A stretch of DNA of 64,000 bases, taken from Georgenia wutianyii (GTDB lineage Bacteria > Actinomycetota > Actinomycetes > Actinomycetales > Actinomycetaceae). Shown one piece after another: positions 37,874-45,752 of this stretch. The notes below the pieces were generated by a model. That model saw only the letters and a program-made list of their open reading frames with translations, was not told the DNA's origin and ran no database searches. The position numbers were made by a program, and so were the translations under genes. Where the stretch lies: NCBI RefSeq assembly GCF_006349365.1, contig NZ_CP040899.1:62001-126000 (forward strand), given 5' to 3'. Every line of letters begins with the position of its first letter. The first letter of the stretch is position 1.

Positions 37874-39940
37874 TCAGTGGATGTTCTGGTGCTCCCGGTA
37901 CTCGCGCCAGACGTTCTCGAAGAAGTCGTCGGCCTCCGGGATCGGGCGGCGGGGGCGCCAGGTGATGCCGACGTCGCCCGCCTCGCTGGCCGAGGACGGG
38001 TCGGCCGCGCGGTGCGGCGTCCATGCGACCTCCTGGACCTCGTCGTCGAGCGCGCCGCCGTCGAGGGTGAAGCGGAACAGCTCGGGCAGGTCGAGCTCGC
38101 GCTCGGCGTCCGGGCCGTAGCCCACGAGCGGCAGGGAGCCGGCGGGGTCGGTGTAGAGCACCGAGCCGCGCGAGCGGCCGCCGTGGTCGACGTAGTCGGC
38201 CATCGCCGTGAGGTACACCTGCGCCGTCGTGAGGATGTCGCGCACGAGGAACGCCCGGTTGACGGCCCGGCGCGACCCGGCGTCGGCGACGACGAGGTCG
38301 CGGTAGCTGCCCAGCCACTCCTCGACCTGCTCCAGCGCCTCGGCGATCGACTGCCGCGAGCGGACCGGGCCGGCCTTGGCGCTCATGAGCTCCCCGACCT
38401 CGCGCAGGAGGTCACCGGTGTTGTCCTCCACGCCGGACGCCGCGCGCGCGGTGGCCCGCTCCACGAGCTCGACGGCGTCGCGCAGGGCGGGCTCCGCGGC
38501 GGCCACGAACTGCGCCTCCGGGAGTGGCTCGTCGCCGCGGCGCGCGGCGATGAACTGCGCCGCGCGGGTCGCCCCGACCTGGCCGCTGTTGAGCGCCGCA
38601 CCGCCGGGGCGGTAGACGCCGTGGGCGCCGCCCGCCTCGCCGACGGGGAAGAACCCCGGGAGGTCGGACTGCCACCACGCGTCCACGAGCAGCCCGCCGT
38701 TGTTGTGCTGCGCGCACACGTCCACCTCGAGCATCTCCTGCTCGAGGTCCACGTACGGGTTCTTGTTCAGGTAGAACTCGTAGGCGGGCAGGTTCATGTG
38801 CTTGAGCCGCTCGATCGGCGTCCCGAACAGCACGCCCGCCTTCTCCAGGTACTCGTGGGCCTCCGGGTCCAGCGCCGTGGGGTCGAAGTCCGCGCGCACC
38901 GGGTTGCTCCGGAAGTCGAGGAAGACCCGGCGGCCGCGCAGGACGGTCTCGCGGTAGACGAGCAGGTCGATGAGCGAGGACCCGTCGCGTGCCTTGCGGA
39001 CGTCGAAGGGCCACTGGTAGCCCTTGAGGAAGACGAGCGACATGAGCCGGCCGTAGTCGGGGATGGCCTCGGTGAGGAACTCGCGCTCGTCACCGCCGTC
39101 CTGGTCGGTGGACACGAACCGGGGGATGACCTGCATGTACGTGCCCGAGACGTTCCACCGCGGCTTGGTCGAGGCGAGCCCGAACTGCCACTCGGTGACG
39201 TTCTTGCCGCCGACCCCCGCCCGGTACGCGGCGCCCGAGGCGCCCCACTGCCCGTTGGGGAAGACCCGGGTGGCGTAGAGGCCCGCGGGTCCGCCGGTCG
39301 CGTAGACGACGTTGGTGCACCGCACGAGCAGGTAGGGGCTGCGCTCGCCGTCGTGGGGGACGTCGGTGCGCAGCAGGAGCATCCCGGCGACCTGGCCCTC
39401 GTGGGTGAGGACGTCGACGACGCGGCACTCGGGGAAGATCCGCGTGCCGTTGGCGTTGACCTTCTTCTCCAGCCGCTCGACCATCGACCGCGAGGTGTAG
39501 GGGCCGACGGAGGTCGCGCGCTGGCGCGGGTCGTGGTCGGTCTTGTAGCCGATGAACTCCCCGTAGCGGTTCTGCGGGAACGGCACGCCGAGGTCGGCGA
39601 GGTGGAGGAACGCGCGCGCCGAGAGGGCCGCCTCGGCCAGGGCGTTGTCGCCGTCCATCGCGCCGCCGGAGTACAGCGTCTGCGCCATCTCGCGCACGGA
39701 GTCGCCGCTGTCCCCGGACAGGGTGAGCTTGTAGTACGTCTGCTTGTCCGACCCGGCGTTGCGGCTCGCGCCGGCGCCGATCTTGTCGGTGACCATGACG
39801 ACGTCGTCCTGGCCGAACTCGACCAGCCGCTCGGCGGCGCAGTAGCCGGCGGACCCGGTGCCGACGACGACGGTGTTCGCGGTGACGACGGGGACCTCGC
39901 GGCCGCCGATGCGCAGGTTCTGGGGCTCGTGGGAAGTCAC
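37874..39940 (-). CDS. FAD-dependent oxidoreductase, succinate dehydrogenase/aspartate oxidase-like flavoprotein
   Basis: 688-aa flavoprotein with the FAD motif TVVVGTGSAGYCAAERLVEFG (about residues 20-40), the covalent/flavin-region loop GAGASRNAGSDKQTYYKL, YATGGPAGLYATRVFPNGQ and the AQHNNGGLLVD segment that replaces the catalytic-region motif of fumarate reductases. FAD C-terminal loop GEAGGAHGVYRPGGAALNSGQVG. Membership in the fumarate reductase/succinate dehydrogenase flavoprotein family is clear; the substrate is not. No iron-sulfur or membrane anchor subunits are adjacent. GTG 39940 with GAGG 8 nt upstream, 19 nt after the SDR gene, so both form one operon under LacI site 3. A role in oxidising or reducing a sugar-derived intermediate is inferred. 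Confidence 0.82.
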   Translation of the reverse strand: MTSHEPQNLRIGGREVPVVTANTVVVGTGSAGYCAAERLVEFGQDDVVMVTDKIGAGASRNAGSDKQTYYKLTLSGDSGDSVREMAQTLYSGGAMDGDNALAEAALSARAFLHLADLGVPFPQNRYGEFIGYKTDHDPRQRATSVGPYTSRSMVERLEKKVNANGTRIFPECRVVDVLTHEGQVAGMLLLRTDVPHDGERSPYLLVRCTNVVYATGGPAGLYATRVFPNGQWGASGAAYRAGVGGKNVTEWQFGLASTKPRWNVSGTYMQVIPRFVSTDQDGGDEREFLTEAIPDYGRLMSLVFLKGYQWPFDVRKARDGSSLIDLLVYRETVLRGRRVFLDFRSNPVRADFDPTALDPEAHEYLEKAGVLFGTPIERLKHMNLPAYEFYLNKNPYVDLEQEMLEVDVCAQHNNGGLLVDAWWQSDLPGFFPVGEAGGAHGVYRPGGAALNSGQVGATRAAQFIAARRGDEPLPEAQFVAAAEPALRDAVELVERATARAASGVEDNTGDLLREVGELMSAKAGPVRSRQSIAEALEQVEEWLGSYRDLVVADAGSRRAVNRAFLVRDILTTAQVYLTAMADYVDHGGRSRGSVLYTDPAGSLPLVGYGPDAERELDLPELFRFTLDGGALDDEVQEVAWTPHRAADPSSASEAGDVGITWRPRRPIPEADDFFENVWREYREHQNIH

Positions 39941-39959
39941 GGCAGGGGCCTCGTTCGTC

Positions 39960-40733
39960 TCAGAGGGTGGGGATGTGCATGCCGCCGTCGACGTTGACGA
40001 CGTCGCCGGTGGAGTAGGGCATCTGGCCGGCGACGAGCTGGGCGACGGCGCCCGCGACGTCCGAGGGGCGGCCCCAGCGGGGGATGGGCGCGCCACCGGC
40101 GGCGAAGAACGCGTCGTACTTCTCCGTGACGCCGGCGGTCATGTCCGTGGCGATGATCCCGGGGCGGATCTCGTAGACGACGATGCCCTCGGGTGCGAGG
40201 CGTGCTGCCCACAGCTGGGTGGACATCGCCATGCCGGCCTTGGAGAGGCAGTACTCCCCGCGGTTGGTCGAGACGGTGACGGCGGAGGTCGAGGAGACGT
40301 TGACGATCGTGCCCACCGGCTCGTCGGGCAGTCCCGTGAGCTCGCCGCGGCGCTCGACCATGGTCCGCGCGACGAGCTGGGTGAGGAAGTAGGGTCCGCG
40401 GAGGTTGATGTCCATGACGCGGTCGTAGCTCTCGGGGGTGGCGACGAGGATGTCGTCCCGGACCGAGGGTGCGACGCCGGCGTTGTTGACGAGGACGTCG
40501 ATGCGGCCCCACTGCGCGAGGGTGGCCGCGACGTAGCGCTCGTGGTCGGCGAGGTCCGCGACGGAGCCACGGACGTAGATCGCCTCGCCGCGCTCGCGCA
40601 GCTGCGTCATGAGCTCGGCCGGCTCCTCGCGGGTGGCGAGGATCGCGACCGCGAAGCCCTCGTCGAGCAGGCGGGTGGTGATCCCCAGCCCGATGCCCCG
40701 GTTCCCACCGGTCACCATCGCTACCTTCGGCAA
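39960..40733 (-). CDS. Short-chain dehydrogenase/reductase (3-ketoacyl reductase-like)
   Basis: 257-aa classical SDR, NAD(P)-dependent. Cofactor motif TGGNRGIGLGI (about residues 8-18), NNAG motif in DVLVNNAGVAPS, catalytic Ser in NVSSTSAVTV, and Tyr-x-x-x-Lys in EYCLSKAGMAM. Many relatives are annotated as FabG-like or sugar dehydrogenases; context favours a sugar or sugar acid. Start TTG 40733 follows GGAGAGG by 7 nt and keeps the first beta strand (PKVAMVTGG); the next ATG would remove it. First gene of the SDR-FAD operon. LacI operator site 3 lies about 75 nt upstream, in the region shared with the divergent ABC importer. Confidence 0.87.
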   Translation of the reverse strand: MPKVAMVTGGNRGIGLGITTRLLDEGFAVAILATREEPAELMTQLRERGEAIYVRGSVADLADHERYVAATLAQWGRIDVLVNNAGVAPSVRDDILVATPESYDRVMDINLRGPYFLTQLVARTMVERRGELTGLPDEPVGTIVNVSSTSAVTVSTNRGEYCLSKAGMAMSTQLWAARLAPEGIVVYEIRPGIIATDMTAGVTEKYDAFFAAGGAPIPRWGRPSDVAGAVAQLVAGQMPYSTGDVVNVDGGMHIPTL

Positions 40734-40804
40734 CGTTCGTCCTCTCCGTCGAGTGCTCGAGCGGCAGGCGCCGCCGAGCCATCATGGCCCAGACGACCAT
40801 GGAA

Positions 40805-40818
40805 GGCAAGCGCTTTCC
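40805..40818. promoter_or_regulatory. LacI-type operator site 3 (GGCAAGCGCTTTCC)
   Basis: Palindrome centred on AAGCGCTT in the 277-bp divergent region, about 75 nt before the SDR start. Most likely serves the SDR-FAD operon. No clear -10 could be assigned on the minus strand. Confidence 0.75.
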
Positions 40819-40931
40819 CATCACTGGTCGGCCCGGTCGCCGGCCTGGCCGGTGGCGCGGTCGGGAATGCGTCTTCCCCGCGCGAGCGCGCGGCTTCAGC
40901 CGCCCGGAGTGATCACGATCACGCAACGGCC

Positions 40932-40961
40932 TTGCGCTGCGGCGCCCGGAGGCCTTACTGT
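40932..40961 (+). promoter_or_regulatory. Promoter TTGCGC-N18-TACTGT of the Liv-type operon
   Basis: A -35-like TTGCGC (40932-40937) and TACTGT -10 (40956-40961) lie directly before operator site 4 and some 50 nt before the binding-protein start. Confidence 0.6.
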
Positions 40962-40963
40962 CC

Positions 40964-40977
40964 GGAAAGCGCTTTCG
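40964..40977. promoter_or_regulatory. LacI-type operator site 4 (GGAAAGCGCTTTCG)
   Basis: Best-conserved operator in the window (core AAAGCGCTTT, fully symmetric over 12 bp), 2 nt behind the -10 of the Liv-type ABC operon. This is a classic repression position. Confidence 0.82.
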
Positions 40978-41010
40978 AGAAGCGCGTCCGGAACCAATGA
41001 AGGAGGACGG

Positions 41011-42240
41011 ATGTCAACGAAGCGGTTGACCCGGGGGATTGCTGCCGGCGCGGTGGCCATGATCGCACTCGCGGCCTGTGGCAGCGGCGGCGAGGACGGG
41101 GCCGGCAGCGGCTCCGACACCGACGAGCCCATCGTCATCGGCGTGTCCCTGCCTCTGACGGGTGACTTCGCCGAGCCCGGCAAGGGCGTCGAGCGCGGCT
41201 ACGAGACGTGGGCGCAGGTCGTCAACGACAACGGGGGCCTCCTCGGCCGCCAGGTCGAGCTGAAGATCCTCGACGACGCGTCCGACGCCGCCCGCGTCGT
41301 GTCCGACTACGAGTCCCTCATCGCTCGCGACGAGGTCGACCTCCTCTTCGGGCCGTTCTCCACCCGCCTCGTCGTGCCCGCCTCCCGCGTGGCCAACGAG
41401 TACGGGATGCTCTTCGTCGAGCCGGCCGCGGCCGCCGCCGAGGTCTTCGAGAACGGCTTCGACAACATCTTCTACGCGGCCCCGGCCATCGCGCCGGACC
41501 ACTACAACAACCTCGTGGACCACATCCTGTCCATGCCCGAGGACCAGCGGCCCCAGACGATGGCCGTCGCGGCCATGGACGACCCGTTCGCCCAGGGCAC
41601 CGCCTACGGCCTGCGCGACAAGCTCGTCGAGGCCGGCGTCGAGCTCCTCGTCGACGAGGTCTACCCGCCGAACCAGACGGACTTCAACGCGATCGCCGCG
41701 CAGATCGCCGACGCGGACCCCGACCTCGTCGTCGGTGGCACCCAGTACCAGGACGCCGTCAACCTCATCCTCGCCCTGCAGCAGCTGAACTACCAGCCGC
41801 GCATGGCCGCCTTCTCCACGGCGCCGACGAACCCCGAGTTCCCGCAGGCCGTCGGCGGCGCGGTCGAGGGGATCCTGTCCCCGACCGGCTACTCCAACGC
41901 CGCGGAGTGGCCCTCCAACGCCGAGTTCGTCGAGGCGCACATCGCGCTCCACGGCGAGCCGCCGCAGGAGGACGAGGCCAACGCCTACACGACCGGTCAG
42001 GTCGTGGCGGCCGCGGTCGAGGCGGTCGGCTGCGCCGAGCAGGGCGAGTGCCAGCAGCAGCTCATCGACTACCTGCGCGGCGCGACCGTCGACACCGTCG
42101 TCGGACCGCTCGCGTGGGACGAGGCGGGCCGCCCCAACGGCGCGCACATGATCCTCCAGTACGTCGACGGCGAGATCGCCATCGTGCTCCCGGAGGGCAC
42201 CGCCACGGCCGAGTTCGTCTACCCGAAGCCGGAGTGGTGA
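41011..42240 (+). CDS. Liv-type ABC transporter substrate-binding lipoprotein
   Basis: 409-aa extracellular binding protein of the branched-chain amino acid/amide (type I, LivJ-like) family. Signal peptide with lipobox LAAC at about residue 23, acidic Gly/Ser linker, then IVIGVSLPLTGDFAEPGKGVERGYETWA, GRQVELKILDDASDAARVVSDYESLI, VDLLFGPFSTRLVVPASRVA and LVVGGTQYQDAV. Family members carry amino acids, urea, amides, benzoates and other carboxylates. ATG 41011 follows AGGAGG. Strong promoter and operator site 4 place it first in a five-gene operon regulated with sugar genes, so a sugar acid or other oxidised product is more likely than an amino acid (inference). Confidence 0.88.
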   Translation: MSTKRLTRGIAAGAVAMIALAACGSGGEDGAGSGSDTDEPIVIGVSLPLTGDFAEPGKGVERGYETWAQVVNDNGGLLGRQVELKILDDASDAARVVSDYESLIARDEVDLLFGPFSTRLVVPASRVANEYGMLFVEPAAAAAEVFENGFDNIFYAAPAIAPDHYNNLVDHILSMPEDQRPQTMAVAAMDDPFAQGTAYGLRDKLVEAGVELLVDEVYPPNQTDFNAIAAQIADADPDLVVGGTQYQDAVNLILALQQLNYQPRMAAFSTAPTNPEFPQAVGGAVEGILSPTGYSNAAEWPSNAEFVEAHIALHGEPPQEDEANAYTTGQVVAAAVEAVGCAEQGECQQQLIDYLRGATVDTVVGPLAWDEAGRPNGAHMILQYVDGEIAIVLPEGTATAEFVYPKPEW

Positions 42241-42247
42241 CCCAGCC

Positions 42248-43126
42248 GTGTCCCTCATCTTCCAGAGCCTGATCCTGGGCGTGCTGCTGGGAGGGCTCTA
42301 CGCCCTCCTGGCAGCAGGGCTCACGCTCTACTTCGGGATCATGCGGGTGGTGATGCTCGCGCACGCGTCGTTCATCATCCTCGCGGCCTACATCGCGTGG
42401 AAGTTCTCCTCCGCGACCGGGCTGGACCCGATGCTCTCCCTCGTCATCACGATCCCGCTGTTCTTCGGCATCGGGTTCGCGATCCAGCGCTGGCTCATCA
42501 GCCGGCTCAAGCCGGCGACGATGACGATGATGTCGGTGCTCATCACCTTCGCCATCGCGCTCATCATCGAGGGCCTGCTCGGGCAGCTGTTCACCGGCAC
42601 GCAGCGGCGCATCAACCTGCCCTACGGGGCGTCGAGCATCAGCTTCTTCGGTGCCTCGGTCCCCGTCGTGCAGATCATCTCCTTCGCGCTCGCCGCGCTC
42701 AGCCTCGTGGCGCTGTACCTCGTGCTCAAGAAGACCCGGTTCGGACGGGCGCTGCGCGCGACCATCCAGCACCGGGAGGCCGCCCAGCTCGTCGGCATCG
42801 ACACGGACAGGACGGCGGGTCTGGGCTTCGGCCTCGGCCTGGCCACCGCCGCGGTCGGCGGCACCGCGCTCTCGCTGCAGGCGACGATCTACCCCTCGCT
42901 GCACTGGCACTGGATCGGCCCGCTCATGGCGATCATCGTCGTCGGCGGCCTGGGCTCCATCCCGGGGGCGGCGATCGCCGCCCTCGTGCTCGGGGTCATG
43001 CGCGTCATGCTCGAGCTGTGGTGGACCCCGACGTGGGCACAGACCATCTTCTACCTGGCCCTCTTCGTCACTCTCATGGTGCGGCCGCAGGGATTCTTCG
43101 GAGGTCGACTTGCCAAGCGTTTCTGA
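42248..43126 (+). CDS. Liv-type ABC transporter permease (LivH-like)
   Basis: 292-aa integral membrane permease of the branched-chain amino acid importer family, about eight helices. Features: LILGVLLGGLYALLAAGLTLYFGIMRVVMLAHASFIIL at the N-terminus, the conserved cytosolic loop GRALRATIQHREAAQLVGID that contacts the ATPases, and GGLGSIPGAAIAALVLGVMR. GTG 42248 lies 7 nt behind the binding-protein stop. Its 3' end overlaps the next permease gene by 17 nt. Works with the LivM-like permease, the two ATPases and the binding protein in one importer. Confidence 0.9.
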   Translation: MSLIFQSLILGVLLGGLYALLAAGLTLYFGIMRVVMLAHASFIILAAYIAWKFSSATGLDPMLSLVITIPLFFGIGFAIQRWLISRLKPATMTMMSVLITFAIALIIEGLLGQLFTGTQRRINLPYGASSISFFGASVPVVQIISFALAALSLVALYLVLKKTRFGRALRATIQHREAAQLVGIDTDRTAGLGFGLGLATAAVGGTALSLQATIYPSLHWHWIGPLMAIIVVGGLGSIPGAAIAALVLGVMRVMLELWWTPTWAQTIFYLALFVTLMVRPQGFFGGRLAKRF

Positions 43127-44222
43127 CCAGCGGACCCGACCCCAGGTGCGCAGAGCCGCGGCCGGCGGCGTCGGCGGCACGGGCCGACTCAAGCCGATCA
43201 TCGCCATCGCCGTCGTCGTCGCGGTCCTCGCCCTGTGGCCCTCGGTCGCCCCCAACGCCTACATGCTCAGCGCCGGCGTCGTCGTCCTCAACTACGCGGT
43301 CCTCGCGACCGGGTGGAACATCATGGGCGGCTTCACCGGCTACATCTCCCTGGGTCACGTCGCCTTCTTCGGCCTCGGCTCCTACGGGACGGCGCTCCTG
43401 GTCATCCACACCGGGATGAACTGGCTCCTCGCCGCCCTCGTCTCCGGCGTCGCCGTCGCCCTCATCACGGTCCCGATCGGCTTCGCGGCCCTCCGGGTGC
43501 GCGGCTCGTCCTTCGTCATCGTGACGATCGCGCTCGTGCTCGTCCTCCAGCTCGTCTTCCAGAGCTGGAGCGTCGTCACCGGGGGCTCCTCCGGCCTGGT
43601 CGTCCCGCGGCCCTTCCCGGACATGCTCCGCCCCGAGCATCACGAGACGTTCTTCTACATCTTCCTCGGCCTGCTCGCCGTCACCCTGCTCATCTGGACG
43701 CTCATCGACCGCTCGCGGTTCGGTGCCTCGCTCAAGGGCGTGCGGGAGGACGAGGACAAGGCCGAGTCGCTCGGTGCCCCCACGGGCAAGCTCAAGCTCG
43801 TCGCCTTCGTCATCTCGGCGTTCGTCGTCGCGGTCGCCGGCGGCTTCTACGCCCTGTGGTTCGGCGACCTCGACCCGCTCTTCCAGTTCCGCATCGTGCT
43901 CAGCTCCTGGATCGTCCTCATGGCGCTCCTCGGCGGAGTGCGGTTCCTCTTCGGCCCGCTCCTCGGCGCGATCGTCGTCGGCTCCTCGCTGGAGTACTTC
44001 GTGCTCAACCACGGCGACACCCAGTTCCACCTCGTCGCCACCGGCCTGCTCCTCGGCCTGGTCGTCCTGTTCCTGCCCGACGGCGTCCTCACCGGCGTCA
44101 TGCAGTTCGTCCGCCGCTTCCGGCCCGAGGCGACCTCGATCCGCGAGGTGTCCGCCGAGGAGCTGCGCGCGCAGCAGGAGGCGGGCCGCTCCCAGACCCG
44201 GAAGGAGGCCGGCGATGACTGA
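43110..44222 (+). CDS. Liv-type ABC transporter permease (LivM-like)
   Basis: 370-aa second permease of the importer. Hydrophobic helices from about residue 28; family hallmarks GWNIMGGFTGYISLGHVAFFGLGSYG and the cytosolic coupling loop GASLKGVREDEDKAESLGAPTGKLKL. Long charged C-terminus of about 40 residues. TTG 43110 is set by GGAGG 5 nt upstream and lies inside the end of the LivH-like gene. Its stop overlaps the start of the ATPase gene. Heterodimer with the LivH-like protein in the cytoplasmic membrane. Confidence 0.88.
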   Translation: MPSVSDQRTRPQVRRAAAGGVGGTGRLKPIIAIAVVVAVLALWPSVAPNAYMLSAGVVVLNYAVLATGWNIMGGFTGYISLGHVAFFGLGSYGTALLVIHTGMNWLLAALVSGVAVALITVPIGFAALRVRGSSFVIVTIALVLVLQLVFQSWSVVTGGSSGLVVPRPFPDMLRPEHHETFFYIFLGLLAVTLLIWTLIDRSRFGASLKGVREDEDKAESLGAPTGKLKLVAFVISAFVVAVAGGFYALWFGDLDPLFQFRIVLSSWIVLMALLGGVRFLFGPLLGAIVVGSSLEYFVLNHGDTQFHLVATGLLLGLVVLFLPDGVLTGVMQFVRRFRPEATSIREVSAEELRAQQEAGRSQTRKEAGDD

Positions 44223-44964
44223 CGCGACGCGCGGCACGGTCCTGCGGACCGAGGCCATGACGAAGTCCTTCGGCGGCGTGCGCGCCGTCGACGAGGCGAC
44301 GACGGAGTTCTACGCGGGCAGGATCAACGGGCTCATCGGGCCCAACGGCTCGGGCAAGACGACGTTCTTCAACTGCGTCACCGGCATGATCCGGCCCGAC
44401 TCGGGCACCGTGACGATGCACGGCAAGGACGTCACCAGGTGGGCGCCGCACAAGATCGCCCGGGCGGGCCTGGGCCGCAGCTTCCAGCTGTGCCGGGTCT
44501 TCCCGCGGATGACGGTGCTGGAGAACATGCTCGTCGCCGTGCAGCCCCGCTCGCTCGGGGAGTACCTCGCGAACACCCGGAACCCCGAGACGGTGGAGAA
44601 GGCTCGCGCCATGCTCGCCCGGGTGGGCATCGACCACCTGGAGAGCTCCGAGGCGCGCGACATCTCCTACGGCCAGCAGAAGCTCCTCGAGCTCGGCTCC
44701 ACGCTCATGACCGACCCGCCGTTCGTCATGCTCGACGAGCCGGCGGGCGGGGTGAACCCGGCGCTCATCGAGCGCATCGCCGTGCTCGTCAAGGAGCTCA
44801 ACGATGAGGGGACGACCTTCCTCATCGTCGAGCACAACATGGAGCTCATCATGAGCCTGTGCGACCACATCGTGGTCTTCGACCGTGGCCGCCCGATCGC
44901 GTCGGGCACGCCCGCCGCCGTCCAGGCCGACCCGAAGGTGCTGGAGGCATACCTTGGCGTCTGA
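44215..44964 (+). CDS. Liv-type ABC transporter ATPase (LivG-like)
   Basis: 249-aa ATP-binding subunit on the cytosolic face. Walker A GPNGSGKTTFFN, Q-loop GRSFQLCRVFPRMTVLENM, a modified signature ISYGQQKLLELG (SYGQQ in place of LSGGQ, usual in LivG), Walker B FVMLDEPAGGVNP and the switch His in IVEHNM. ATG 44215 follows AAGGAGG and overlaps the LivM-like stop by 8 nt. Pairs with the LivF-like ATPase to power uptake. Confidence 0.92.
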   Translation: MTDATRGTVLRTEAMTKSFGGVRAVDEATTEFYAGRINGLIGPNGSGKTTFFNCVTGMIRPDSGTVTMHGKDVTRWAPHKIARAGLGRSFQLCRVFPRMTVLENMLVAVQPRSLGEYLANTRNPETVEKARAMLARVGIDHLESSEARDISYGQQKLLELGSTLMTDPPFVMLDEPAGGVNPALIERIAVLVKELNDEGTTFLIVEHNMELIMSLCDHIVVFDRGRPIASGTPAAVQADPKVLEAYLGV

Positions 44965-45691
44965 CGTCGTTCTCGAGCTCACCGACATCCAGGCCGGCTA
45001 CGGCAAGGCGGCGCTGGTCCTGCGTGGCCTGTCCGTCCAGGTGCGCCGCGGGGAGGTGGTCTGTCTCGTCGGCCCGAACGGCGCCGGCAAGTCCACCGTC
45101 CTCAAGGTCGCCAGCGGCATGCTCAAGCCGCGCGAGGGCACGGTCCACCTCAACGGCACGGACGTCACCGGGCAGGGCCCGCAGCAGCTGCTGCGTGCCG
45201 GGCTCTCCCACGTCCTGCAGGGTCACTCCGTGTTCCGGGAGATGACCGTGGAGGAGAACATCATGCTCGGCGGGTACTCCCTGCAGGACCAGTCGGTCCT
45301 CCCGGAGCGCTGCGAGTACGTCAAGGAGGTGTTCCCGCTCGTCGCCGAGCGGTGGGGCGAGACGGCCGGCCTGCTCTCCGGCGGCCAGCAGAAGCAGGTC
45401 GAGTTCGCCCGCGCCCTGGTCATCCGGCCCGACGTCGTCCTGCTGGACGAGCCGTCGATGGGCCTGGACCCCAAGCGCGTGACGACGATCTTCGAGCAGG
45501 TCGACCGCATGCGCCAGGCCGGCGTCGCCGTCCTCCTCGTCGAGCAGAACGCGCGCCGGGCGCTGGAGATGGCCGACATCGGCTGCGTCCTCGACCTCGG
45601 CCGCGTCTTCACCTCCGGACCGGCCCGGGAGCTGCTCGCCGACCCCAAGCTCAGCGACCTCTACCTCGGGGGCCGTCCGGCCACGGCCTGA
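44954..45691 (+). CDS. Liv-type ABC transporter ATPase (LivF-like)
   Basis: 245-aa second ATP-binding subunit. Walker A GPNGAGKSTVLK, Q-loop GLSHVLQGHSVFREMTVEENIMLGGY, signature LSGGQQKQVEFARAL, Walker B VVLLDEPSMGLDPK, switch LVEQNARRALEMAD. The Gln of LVEQN replaces the His found in the partner, as is typical for LivF. TTG 44954 follows CTGGAGG at 6 nt and overlaps the end of the LivG-like gene. Last gene of the importer operon, closed by an 18-bp hairpin. Confidence 0.92.
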   Translation: MASDVVLELTDIQAGYGKAALVLRGLSVQVRRGEVVCLVGPNGAGKSTVLKVASGMLKPREGTVHLNGTDVTGQGPQQLLRAGLSHVLQGHSVFREMTVEENIMLGGYSLQDQSVLPERCEYVKEVFPLVAERWGETAGLLSGGQQKQVEFARALVIRPDVVLLDEPSMGLDPKRVTTIFEQVDRMRQAGVAVLLVEQNARRALEMADIGCVLDLGRVFTSGPARELLADPKLSDLYLGGRPATA

Positions 45692-45704
45692 GCCCCGCAC
45701 ACCA

Positions 45705-45745
45705 CCGCCGCCGGCCGGGTCCTCCACGGACCCGGCCGGCGGCGG
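45705..45745. terminator. 18-bp perfect hairpin, bidirectional terminator
   Basis: Two exact 18-nt arms (45705-45722 and 45728-45745) with a 5-nt loop lie in the 61-bp gap between the convergent LivF-like and App1-like genes. No U-tract follows on either strand, as in many actinobacterial terminators. Confidence 0.88.
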
Positions 45746-45752
45746 ACGTGCG

